NCBI RefSeq assembly: GCF_002104455.1
Contig: NZ_NBOC01000005.1
Span: 156,739-220,738 of the forward strand
From: Colwellia chukchiensis
GTDB lineage: Bacteria > Pseudomonadota > Gammaproteobacteria > Enterobacterales > Alteromonadaceae
Length of the DNA stretch: 64,000 nt
Reading direction: 5' to 3'
Shown here: positions 39,626-49,200 of the stretch, piece after piece
Layout: each line of letters begins with the position of its first letter
How positions within the stretch are numbered: position 1 is the first letter of the stretch
Notes under the pieces: generated by a model
Database searches by the model: none
The model's input: only the letters and a program-made list of their open reading frames with translations
Told to the model about the DNA's origin: nothing
Program-made: the position numbers and the translations under genes

Positions 39626-42301
39626 ATGTCTGAGCTCCCAAATCAAGATATTGATACCATGGAAACCCAAGAGTGGTTAGAGTCATTGGAGTCTGTTTTA
39701 GAAAATGAAGGTCCAGAGCGTGCACATTTTCTATTAGAAAAGTTAATCGACAGAGCACGTCGCAGTGGTACTCACTTACCTTTTGATGCTAAAACGGCTT
39801 ATGTAAATACTATTCCTCCAGGGTTAGAGCCGCATATGCCAGGCGATCAAACCATTGAAGCGCGTATTCGTGCAGCAATTCGTTGGAATGCCTTGGTGTT
39901 GGTATTACGCGCCTCGCGTAAAAACCTAGACTTAGGTGGCCATATTGGTAGTTTCGCTTCGTCTTCAACTTTATATGATATTGGCTTTAATCACTTCTTT
40001 AAAGCCGCCTCTGAAAAAGATGGTGGTGACTTTATTTTTGCTCAAGGTCATATTTCTCCGGGTATTTATGCTCGAGCATTTATGGAAGGGCGCTTAACCG
40101 AAGAGCAAATGAATAACTTCCGCCAAGAGTGCGATGGTAAAGGTTTGTCTTCTTATCCACACCCACATTTAATGCCAGACTTTTGGCAATTCCCCACGGT
40201 TTCAATGGGCTTAGGACCACTACAAGCCATATACACGGCACGATTTTTAAAATATTTAACCGATCGTGGTATTAAAGACTGTTCAGATCAGCGCGTCTAT
40301 TGCTTCTTAGGCGATGGTGAAACTGATGAGCCAGAATCATTAGGTGCAATAGGTTTAGCCTCGCGTGAAGGCTTAGATAACCTGACCTTTATCATTAACT
40401 GTAACTTACAGCGCTTAGATGGCCCAGTGCGCGGTAATGGTAAAATAATTCAAGAGCTTGAAGGTACATTCCGCGGTGCCGGCTGGGAAGTTGTGAAAGT
40501 GATTTGGGGTTCATACTGGGATGCATTAATCGCGCGCGATACTTCAGGTAAGTTAATTCAGTTAATGAATGAAACGGTTGATGGCGAATATCAAAACTGT
40601 AAAGCCAAAGGCGGCAAATATACCCGCGAGAACTTTTTTAACAAGTACCCAGAAACGGCAGCATTAGTGGCTAATATGTCAGATGATGACATTTGGCGCT
40701 TAAACCGTGGTGGCCATGACCCTGTTAAAGTTTATGCGGCTTATAAAAAAGCACAAGAAACCAAAGATAGACCCACGGTTATCTTAGCCAAAACCGTTAA
40801 AGGCTTTGGTTTAGGCGCGTCAGGCGAAGCGTTAAACATTGCCCATAACGTTAAGAAAATGGATGTAGATTCGGTTAAATATTACCGTGATCGTTTTAAT
40901 ATTCCGGTTAGCGATGAGCAAATTGCCGACCTACCCTATTATAAATTTCCCGAAGACAGTGCCGAATACAAGTACATGATGGAGCGTCGTACTGCTTTAG
41001 GTGGCTCGTTGCCTGCGCGCCGAGAGCAAGCAGAAGAAGAGCTTGAAATACCGGCATTGAAAATATTTGAGCCAATATTAAAGGGCTCAGGTGAGCGCGA
41101 AGTGTCTTCAACCATGACCTTTGTTCGTGTACTGAATAGCTTATTAAAAGATAAAAAAATTGGTAAGCGTATCGTGCCTATTATTCCAGACGAAGCACGT
41201 ACTTTCGGTATGGAAGGCTTATTCCGTCAAGTGGGTATTTATGCCAGTGAAGGGCAAAAATATGTGCCGCAAGATGCTGACCAAGTGGCTTATTACCGTG
41301 AAGATAAAAAAGGTCAAGTATTACAAGAAGGCATTAACGAGTTAGGCGCTATGGCCTCTTGGGTGGCCTCAGGTACTTCCTATTCAACTTGTAATGCCAC
41401 CACGATTCCATTTTATATTTATTATTCAATGTTTGGTTTTCAGCGTGTTGGTGACTTAGCCTGGGCAGCGGGTGATAGCCAAGCTCGTGGTTTCTTGTTA
41501 GGCGCAACGGCAGGTAGGACGACGCTTAATGGTGAAGGCTTACAACACCAAGATGGTCATTCTCATGTACAAGCGGGCGTGATCCCAAATTGTATTACCT
41601 ATGACCCAACTTATGGTTATGAAATTGCCGTTATCATTCGTGAAGGTTTACGTCGCATGTACGAAGAAAATGAGAATATCTTCTTCTATTTAACGCTAAT
41701 GAATGAAAACTATCAGCACCCAGCATTACCCGATAATAAAACCATCGAAGATGAAATTATTAAAGGTATTTATCAGCTTGAACGTGTGGAAGCGAAAAAA
41801 GCCAAGGCCAACGTACAATTAATGGGCTCAGGGACAATTTTACAAAAAGTGCGTCAAGCGGCACAAATTCTATCGGCGGATTATGGCATCTCAAGTGATG
41901 TTTACTCGGTTACCTCATTTAATGAGTTAGCGCGTGATGGCCAAGCAGTAACGCGTTGGAATATGTTACACCCAGAAAGCGAGCAAAAAACGCCTCATAT
42001 CACTAAGGTGATCACGGCAGATAAAGGTCCAGCTGTTGCGGCAACCGACTACATTAAAAACTATTCTGATCAAGTACGAGCCTACATTAATACCGAGTAT
42101 CGAGTATTAGGCACTGATGGTTTTGGTCGCAGCGATAGTCGCGATAACCTGCGTCAACATTTTGAAGTTGATCAAAACTACATTGTTGTTGCGGCTTTGT
42201 ATGAATTAGCAAACCGTGGCGATATTAAGCATGAAGTGGTTACTGAAGCGATAAAACGCTTTAACATCAATGCTGATAAAATTAACCCACTTTACGCGTA
42301 A
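39626..42301 (+). CDS. aceE: Pyruvate dehydrogenase E1 component, homodimeric
   Basis: An 891-residue single-chain E1, thiamine diphosphate dependent. The ThDP motif runs from GDGETDEPES to the NCNLQRLDGPV region, and the His residues in GHISPGIYARAF and LQHQDGHSHV are visible. It decarboxylates pyruvate and passes the acetyl group to lipoyl lysines on AceF. GGAG stands 11 bp before the ATG. The 142-bp pdhR-aceE gap shows no second PdhR box. Confidence 0.97.
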   Translation: MSELPNQDIDTMETQEWLESLESVLENEGPERAHFLLEKLIDRARRSGTHLPFDAKTAYVNTIPPGLEPHMPGDQTIEARIRAAIRWNALVLVLRASRKNLDLGGHIGSFASSSTLYDIGFNHFFKAASEKDGGDFIFAQGHISPGIYARAFMEGRLTEEQMNNFRQECDGKGLSSYPHPHLMPDFWQFPTVSMGLGPLQAIYTARFLKYLTDRGIKDCSDQRVYCFLGDGETDEPESLGAIGLASREGLDNLTFIINCNLQRLDGPVRGNGKIIQELEGTFRGAGWEVVKVIWGSYWDALIARDTSGKLIQLMNETVDGEYQNCKAKGGKYTRENFFNKYPETAALVANMSDDDIWRLNRGGHDPVKVYAAYKKAQETKDRPTVILAKTVKGFGLGASGEALNIAHNVKKMDVDSVKYYRDRFNIPVSDEQIADLPYYKFPEDSAEYKYMMERRTALGGSLPARREQAEEELEIPALKIFEPILKGSGEREVSSTMTFVRVLNSLLKDKKIGKRIVPIIPDEARTFGMEGLFRQVGIYASEGQKYVPQDADQVAYYREDKKGQVLQEGINELGAMASWVASGTSYSTCNATTIPFYIYYSMFGFQRVGDLAWAAGDSQARGFLLGATAGRTTLNGEGLQHQDGHSHVQAGVIPNCITYDPTYGYEIAVIIREGLRRMYEENENIFFYLTLMNENYQHPALPDNKTIEDEIIKGIYQLERVEAKKAKANVQLMGSGTILQKVRQAAQILSADYGISSDVYSVTSFNELARDGQAVTRWNMLHPESEQKTPHITKVITADKGPAVAATDYIKNYSDQVRAYINTEYRVLGTDGFGRSDSRDNLRQHFEVDQNYIVVAALYELANRGDIKHEVVTEAIKRFNINADKINPLYA

Positions 42302-42326
42302 CTAAGACTAGATAAGGAATTAAAAC

Positions 42327-44015
42327 ATGTCTGATATTGAAAAAATTCTAGTCCCTGATGTTGGTGGCGATGAAGTTGAAGTTATCGAAATATTAGTTGC
42401 TGTTGGTGACTCTATAGAGTCTGACGATGGCATAGTGACTGTTGAAACAGATAAAGCGTCAATGGATATTCCAGCGCCGTTTGCTGGTGAGCTGGTCAGT
42501 TTGGCAGTACAAGTAGGTGATAAAATCAAAGAAGGTGATTTAATTGCACAAATGAAAAGCAGCAACGCCAGCAGTGAACAAGACACTGCCAGCGAAGCGA
42601 GTGCTGAAGCACCTGCGCAGTCTGCTCCAGAAGCGGAAGTAGAAACTGAGACTGAAACTGAAACTGTCAAAGAAGCACCAGCAGAGCCGGCTGCTACTGG
42701 CAGTAGCGAAGTGATTGACGTGACTGTACCGGATATTGGTGAGGATGGTGAAGTTGACGTCATTGATGTGCTCGTTGCGGTTGGTGATGAAATTGAAGCG
42801 GAAGATGGCTTAATCACCTTAGAAACTGACAAAGCCACTATGGACGTTCCTTCATCGCATGCTGGTACAGTTAAAGAAGTGCTGATCAGCACCGGCGATA
42901 AAGTCAAACAAGGTTCGCTGGTGATCAAGCTTGAAATTTCGTCTGGTGCGCCGGTTGCAGAAGAAAAGCCAGCTGAGACGCCAACGCCTGCACCCACAGC
43001 AGCAGCGCCAAAAGCAGCGCAAGCCGCTGGCGAGAAAAAACCGGCACCTGTGCCACATCACCCGCAAATGGGCTTAACCAAAGCCGGCGCTATTTATACT
43101 TCGCCGTCTATTCGACGACTAGCGCGTGAATTTGGTGTCGACCTAAGTCTTGTTAAAGGCAGTGGTCGTAAAGGACGCATTTTAAAAGAAGACGTTCAGT
43201 CTTACGTTAAATATGAATTGTCACGCCCTAAAGCCAATGCAGGTAGTTCAGTTGCTGCAGGTGAGGGTGGTTTGCAAGTGGTGAGTGCGAAGCAAATTGA
43301 TTTTGCCAAATTTGGTGAAATTGAAACCAAAGCGCTGACCCGCATTCAGAAAATTTCTGGGCCTTTTTTACATCGCAATTGGGTGACTATTCCTCATGTT
43401 ACTCAGTTTGATGAAGCTGATATCACTGACGTGGAAGCGTTTCGTAAAGAGCAAAATGTTATTTGTGAAAAGCAAAAGCTGGGCTTTAAAATCACACCGT
43501 TAGTGTTTATCTTAAAAGCGGCAGCAGATGCCTTACGCGCTTTCCCAGTGTTTAACTCGAGCTTAAGTGAAGATGGCGAAAGTCTGATCCTGAAGAAATA
43601 TTGCCATATTGGTGTGGCGGTTGATACGCCGAACGGTTTAGTGGTACCAGTGGTGCGTGATGTTGACCAAAAAGGTATTCATCAGCTATCTCGCGAGTTG
43701 TTAGAAATTAGCATTAAAGCCCGTGAAGGTAAGCTCAAAGCGGCCGATATGCAAGGCGGCTGTTTTACCATTTCAAGCCTTGGTGGTATTGGCGGAACCG
43801 CGTTTACGCCAATCGTTAATGCCCCAGAAGTGGCCATTTTAGGGGTGTCTAAGTCCGAAATGAAACCTAAATGGGATGGTAAAGACTTTCAGCCACGCTT
43901 AATGTTGCCATTATCTATGTCATACGACCATAGGGTAATTGATGGTGCTATTGCTGCTCGGTTTACCGTGCACTTAGCTAGCGTAATGAGTGATATCAGA
44001 AAACTAATTTTATAG
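42327..44015 (+). CDS. aceF: Dihydrolipoamide acetyltransferase (E2), two lipoyl domains
   Basis: A 562-residue E2: lipoyl domain 1 (about residues 3-76, lipoyl Lys43 in ETDKASMD), an acidic linker rich in A, E and T, lipoyl domain 2 (about residues 130-203, Lys169 in ETDKATMD), an Ala/Pro-rich linker, the E3-binding domain (SPSIRRLAREFGVDL to RILKEDV, about residues 257-292) and the catalytic domain ending in SYDHRVIDGA. It forms the core of the pyruvate dehydrogenase complex. E. coli has three lipoyl domains; two is a common alternative. Confidence 0.96.
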   Translation: MSDIEKILVPDVGGDEVEVIEILVAVGDSIESDDGIVTVETDKASMDIPAPFAGELVSLAVQVGDKIKEGDLIAQMKSSNASSEQDTASEASAEAPAQSAPEAEVETETETETVKEAPAEPAATGSSEVIDVTVPDIGEDGEVDVIDVLVAVGDEIEAEDGLITLETDKATMDVPSSHAGTVKEVLISTGDKVKQGSLVIKLEISSGAPVAEEKPAETPTPAPTAAAPKAAQAAGEKKPAPVPHHPQMGLTKAGAIYTSPSIRRLAREFGVDLSLVKGSGRKGRILKEDVQSYVKYELSRPKANAGSSVAAGEGGLQVVSAKQIDFAKFGEIETKALTRIQKISGPFLHRNWVTIPHVTQFDEADITDVEAFRKEQNVICEKQKLGFKITPLVFILKAAADALRAFPVFNSSLSEDGESLILKKYCHIGVAVDTPNGLVVPVVRDVDQKGIHQLSRELLEISIKAREGKLKAADMQGGCFTISSLGGIGGTAFTPIVNAPEVAILGVSKSEMKPKWDGKDFQPRLMLPLSMSYDHRVIDGAIAARFTVHLASVMSDIRKLIL

Positions 44016-44025
44016 TGTTCTGTCG

Positions 44026-44051
44026 CAGCGCTTGCTGATCAGCAAGCGCTG
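44026..44051. terminator. Long perfect hairpin between aceF and lpdA
   Basis: CAGCGCTTGCTGA and its exact reverse complement TCAGCAAGCGCTG join without a spacer into a 26-bp palindrome, 10 bp after the aceF stop. Only TTGT follows, so it is not a standard terminator; it may attenuate or protect the aceEF transcript 3' end and separate lpdA expression. Confidence 0.55.
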
Positions 44052-44260
44052 TTGTAATAAGCGGATAAATGTTGATACTTAGCAAGTTTTCCAAATTATT
44101 ACCGATTAAAGATAGCGATCTTTGTGCCGTTTAAGTAAAATTGCCGGCAAGAAAAAGATAATGAAATGCGAAAAATAATATAGCGTCAGTGCGTTAATAT
44201 TGACATCGCAAATATAGGCTGGCTTAGTCAGCAACAAATACATCAATTTTTGAGGTTAGC

Positions 44261-45691
44261 ATGAGTAACGATATTAAAACTCAAGTAGTAGTTTTAGGTG
44301 CGGGTCCTGGTGGCTATTCAGCAGCATTTCGCGCAGCAGATTTAGGCTTAGACGTAGTGTTAGTAGAAAGTCGTAAAACGCTAGGTGGTGTTTGTTTGAA
44401 TGTGGGTTGTATCCCGTCAAAAGCACTTTTACACGTCGCTAAAGTTATTGATGACGCGGCAGCGATGGCATCGCACGGGGTTACTTTTGGTGCGCCTAAA
44501 ATTGATTTAGACAAAATTCGTGACTGGAAAGAAAGCGTTATTGGTCAATTAACTGGTGGTTTAGGCGGTATGGCTAAAGCGCGTAAAGTTAAAACGGTAT
44601 TTGGCTACGGTAAATTCACTTCAGATAAAACCATCGAAGTTGAAGGCGAAGACGGTAAAAGCACCATCACTTTCGACAATGCCATTATTGCGGCTGGCTC
44701 ATCTGTGGTTGACTTACCTTTTATTCCTAAAGATGATCCACGTGTTATTGACTCGACTGGCGCGTTAGAGCTAAAAGACGTACCAGAAGAAATGTTAGTA
44801 CTTGGTGGTGGTATTATCGGCCTTGAAATGGGTACGGTTTATAAAGCATTAGGCTCTAACGTTTCTGTTGTTGAGTTTGCTGATCAATTAGTGCCTGCTG
44901 CCGATAAAGACATTGTTAAAGTTTACACTAACTACAACAAGAAAAAGTTCAACATTATGTTGTCTACCAAAGTAGTTGCCGTTGATGCCAAAGATGATGG
45001 TTTGTATGTGACTTTTGAAGGTAAAAATGCTCCTGAAGGCCAAGTGCGTTACGATAAAATTTTAGTGGCGGTTGGTCGTAAGCCAAACGGTCACTTAGTA
45101 GCAGCAGATAAAGCGGGCGTTAACGTTGATGAGCGTGGCTTTATCAATGTAACGAACGAGCTTCGCACCAATGTAAATCACATTTTCGCTATTGGTGACG
45201 TGGTAGGGCAACCTATGTTGGCACATAAAGCGGTCCATGAAGCTCATGTAGCAGCAGAAGTTATTGCCGGTAAAAAGCATGTGTTTGACCCGCGCTGTAT
45301 TCCGTCAATTGCATATACCGACCCAGAAATGGCGTGGGTAGGTGTGACTGAGCGTGAAGCCAAAGAGCAAGGTTTAAACATTGAAGTGGCTAACTTTCCT
45401 TGGGCTGCTTCAGGTCGTGCAATTGCTTCTGCACGTACTGAAGGTAAAACTAAGATGATCTTTGAAAAAGAAACCGGTCGTGTCTTAGGTGGTGCAATTG
45501 TTGGTATTAATGCCGGCGAAATGCTAGGTGAAATTTGTTTAGCGGTTGAAATGGGCGCTGATGCAGAAGATGTAGCCTTAACCATTCATGCACACCCAAC
45601 CTTAAACGAGTCAATCGGTGTTGCCGCTGAGATATTTGAAGGCTCAGTGACAGATTTACCGAATGCCAAAGCGGTTAAAAAGAAAAAGTAA
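44261..45691 (+). CDS. lpdA: Dihydrolipoyl dehydrogenase (E3)
   Basis: A 476-residue FAD-dependent disulfide oxidoreductase. FAD-binding GAGPGGYSAAFRAADLG, the redox pair Cys45/Cys50 in GGVCLNVGCIPSK, the NAD-binding GGGIIGLEMG and the catalytic HAHPTLNE near the C-terminus are present. It reoxidises dihydrolipoamide in the pyruvate and oxoglutarate dehydrogenase complexes. The 245-bp gap from aceF and the hairpin there leave room for separate regulation. It ends the conserved part of the window. Confidence 0.97.
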   Translation: MSNDIKTQVVVLGAGPGGYSAAFRAADLGLDVVLVESRKTLGGVCLNVGCIPSKALLHVAKVIDDAAAMASHGVTFGAPKIDLDKIRDWKESVIGQLTGGLGGMAKARKVKTVFGYGKFTSDKTIEVEGEDGKSTITFDNAIIAAGSSVVDLPFIPKDDPRVIDSTGALELKDVPEEMLVLGGGIIGLEMGTVYKALGSNVSVVEFADQLVPAADKDIVKVYTNYNKKKFNIMLSTKVVAVDAKDDGLYVTFEGKNAPEGQVRYDKILVAVGRKPNGHLVAADKAGVNVDERGFINVTNELRTNVNHIFAIGDVVGQPMLAHKAVHEAHVAAEVIAGKKHVFDPRCIPSIAYTDPEMAWVGVTEREAKEQGLNIEVANFPWAASGRAIASARTEGKTKMIFEKETGRVLGGAIVGINAGEMLGEICLAVEMGADAEDVALTIHAHPTLNESIGVAAEIFEGSVTDLPNAKAVKKKK

Positions 45692-45748
45692 ATCCCCTTT
45701 ACGCTAAAGCGTAAAATTAGCTTAATTGAAAAGCTAGTAGGTATTCTT

Positions 45749-45784
45749 AACGCCAGTCAGTTTAAACTGACTGGCGTTTTTTAT
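45749..45784 (+). terminator. Rho-independent terminator of lpdA
   Basis: A 15-bp perfect palindromic arm, AACGCCAGTCAGTTT with its reverse complement, followed by TTTTTATT. It is the strongest terminator in the window and closes the conserved block. Confidence 0.93.
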
Positions 45785-46207
45785 TACGCTATTTTCGTGC
45801 TCGCATATTTAAGTAAATAGGAGCAAATTAAGAGCTATCATAGCTTACGATCTATTTGGTTGGTCACTGTATATGTCAATTTCATCGATATTTGAAAGAC
45901 GCATTTGTTTGATCAGTCTCGTGAGAACAATGCCTTTTAAAAATGTACTTAATGACCTACTCCAAAGACGTCACCTTCCTTAGCCTACTATTTATTATTT
46001 TTCACAGTAATCTTTAATTGGATCTTATTTAAAATTAAACACTATCGCCTTTTAAATCTAAATATTATATTTAAATTCAATAGCTTAATGCAGGGCTTTG
46101 AAGGCTCGTTTTTTTCTGCTTTTTAAACTTTATTTTTTTAGTTTTTTGGTCTATTCGTTAAACACAGTTATTTAAGGATAAATAATAAGTCATATTAAGG
46201 ATGATGT
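45785..46207. other. AT-rich intergenic region at the start of the accessory island
   Basis: About 420 bp without a convincing gene between the lpdA terminator and the RHS gene. It is strongly AT-rich from about 46000, with runs of T near 46110-46150. AAGG at 46197-46200 serves as ribosome binding site for the RHS gene. No tRNA, att repeat or integrase is visible here. Confidence 0.6.
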
Positions 46208-49200
46208 ATGAACCATATTTTTATAACGCTGCAAATAAAATGCATATTTACAATAATTCTATCTATATTTTCATTTCTATCTTTAGCCGTTGAAGAAGTA
46301 GAACCCATTGTTGAATGGGAAAAGAAACAAAATGCTGAGCAACGCCTTGAAATTTTTGGCGATGACTTTTTAGGCGATGCAATTGATCCGCACACAGGCA
46401 CCTTAGTTTTTAATCAAACCGACATTAGCTTGCCTGGTAATTCCCATTTACCCGTAACTTTATCAAGAAAGCGCACTTCGGGTTTTACTTATAAAGATGG
46501 TATTGATGCTGAGTTCGGTGACTGGACATTATCAGTTCCTCGTATAAAAGTGATCTCTTTAGATGTTAGGCCTTGGATCGGGGCAAGGTGTAGCAAACCA
46601 AGCAAAGAAATATTAAGCGCCTACAACTATGGCAGAATTGGCAGTCATACCACTGTAACAACCACAGGTTATTCAAACGGTATACAATTAGAGGTTCCAG
46701 GGCAAGCCAGCCAACAAATCATCGACAATAATGGTGTCGCTATTTGGCCAAGTACAGCAAAAAAAGTAACGGTTAAAAACTGGTACTTCACGTGTACAAT
46801 AGCCTCTGATGGCGGAGAAGGCTTGATTGGTCATGCCCCCAATGGTGATGTCTATCGATTTGACCACGCTTATGTTCTAGACTCGCCGAAAATGGGTTTT
46901 GTTGGCGCTAATCCGCTTGAAAGGAATGTTTATATTCTAGCGGCTAGTCAAGTAAGTGATGTAAACGGTAATTGGGTTAAATACCAATATGATTCTCTCA
47001 ATAGACTAACTTCTATTTATGCTAAAGATGAGCGACGAATTAACCTAGGTTATACGGGAGATAGTAAACTCATTCGTACTGCGGCGGTTGCGGGTAAAGT
47101 TTGGCATTATGATTACCGAGTAAATAGCTTTATTCGCACAGATTGGATGCCCTTTGCGGGGCAAGCACTGAATGGCCAAGTGTTAGCTAAAGTGACACAG
47201 CCTGATGGCAACTATTGGTCATTTAACTTAGATTTAATGACTGGGACTCCAGCTCCTAGTGGTAGATCTCGTTGCCCTAAGTGGTCGCGTACCGTTTCAT
47301 TAACTCACCCTTATGGTGCAACAGGTACCTTTGTTTTAAAAGATACCGAACATAGACAAATATACGCAAAACAAGCTAGAAGGTTAGAAAACTGCCCTGA
47401 CTCAGAACCAGAAAAACCGCCAGGCGGCATAGGCGGCTCTGATATACCTTTAGATGATGATGTAACAACATCGACAATGGCAGTGGTTGAAAAAAGCGTT
47501 ACGGGTCCATCAATGACACCAGCTACGTGGCGCTATCAGTACGAAAGCGATAAAGGTCCATCAGAGAGCTCATCTGCAGATCGCACAAACTGGACAAAAG
47601 TGTCTACACCTGAAGGTCACCATACATACTATCATGCATGGGTGAATGAGCCTTTAGGTGGTAGGCTTGTGAAAAAAGAAATTCGCTCAACTGCAACAGG
47701 GGCAATTAAGAAAGCTGAGCAGTATACATACCTAAAAGAAATCCCCGTTGGTAATTCGCCAATTATTCAAGCACCAGGCCCAGGCGATGCAAAAAATCCG
47801 ATTCACACAACCAAGATTGTGATCACACAAGATGGCGACACTTATACGCAAGAATTTGGTTTTAATACCAACCATAGCTCGTCAAATTATTCCTATGCTA
47901 AGCCTATAATGCAGTCGGTAAAATCAAATATCTCGACTTTAGCAAGAGTTACGCTAACCGAATATAGCCATAAAAAAAATAAATGGATATTAGGGCTGCC
48001 AACAAAACAGACGATTAATAGTCGAGTAACGCAAGAGAATACATATAATACTTTAGGGCATAAAATAGCTGAACAGCGTAACGGAGCACTCTTTGCAACC
48101 TATAGTTACCACAATGATGGCACTTTTGCATCGGCAACGGATGCCAATGGGCGCGAAATACAGGCACTTTTATATAAACGAGGTACACCACAAAAAGTGA
48201 CGCGAGCTGATGGCAACTCCGTTTATCAATATGTTGATGACTTTGGCCGTATTAGCTCTATAACAGACGCTTTAGGAAATACCGTAAGTTACTCTCGCGA
48301 TAGTATGGGTAGACTAATAACCGCCGACTTACCTGATAGTTGGGCCAGTGTAAATCATAGCTATAACTTTAGTAGCAGCCCAATACATACCATTACTAAA
48401 GGTAACGCCGAATCTACTATAACTTATGATGCTATGTTTCGGCCTATTCTCGTTGCGACTAAAGATACCTTAACGAATAAAACCACATTTATTAACTATG
48501 ACTATGACAGTGCCGGAAGAGAAGTTTTCTCATCGTTTCCATCTGTGAGCTCAACATCTACTGCTGGTATTGCCTCAGAATATGACAGTTTAAATCGGAT
48601 TACTAGAAAACGGGAAACAGTTGCCCCGTATGCCACAACATTAACTAGCTATCATAGCGGCCATCGACGCACAGAAACTGATCCTGCGGGTAATAAAACG
48701 GATTATTATCATTATGGTTACGATGGTGCTAATTATAAAGATGTTAAATCACTGTACTCGCCGTTAGGTATATTTACCAATATCAATAAAAATGTTTGGG
48801 GTGAAATAACGTCGATAAAGCAATGGGGCAGCCAAGGTAGTGGCGGCTCTGGTAATACTCCTGGGGACGATATAGGTGGTGGTTCTGGAGGGGGAGCTGT
48901 AATCACCCCAGTAATACCAACCAACGAAGGTGATAAAAAAATTAAACCGCCAGGTATTGATATACCTATAGAATTAAATAGCGCTAGTAACGATATTGAT
49001 GATCGCGATAGTGGCACAGGTATTAGCCTAACCCGCAGTTATTATTACGATAGTAAGCATCGTTTGTGTCGAATCAGTGAGCCAGATGTAGGAGATACGC
49101 TATATCAATATGATGCATCAGGGTGGTTAATTGCCTATCAAAAAGGGGCTATTAGTGGTAGCGCTTGTGTATCCCCAAGTGGTAATGCAAAAGTCTCATT

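Noticed and set aside
42320..42997. A 225-codon minus-strand frame, rich in Ser and Thr, opposite the aceF lipoyl domains
   Set aside because: It is the antisense of the Ala/Glu/Thr-rich repetitive lipoyl region; the length follows from base composition and aceF is certain.
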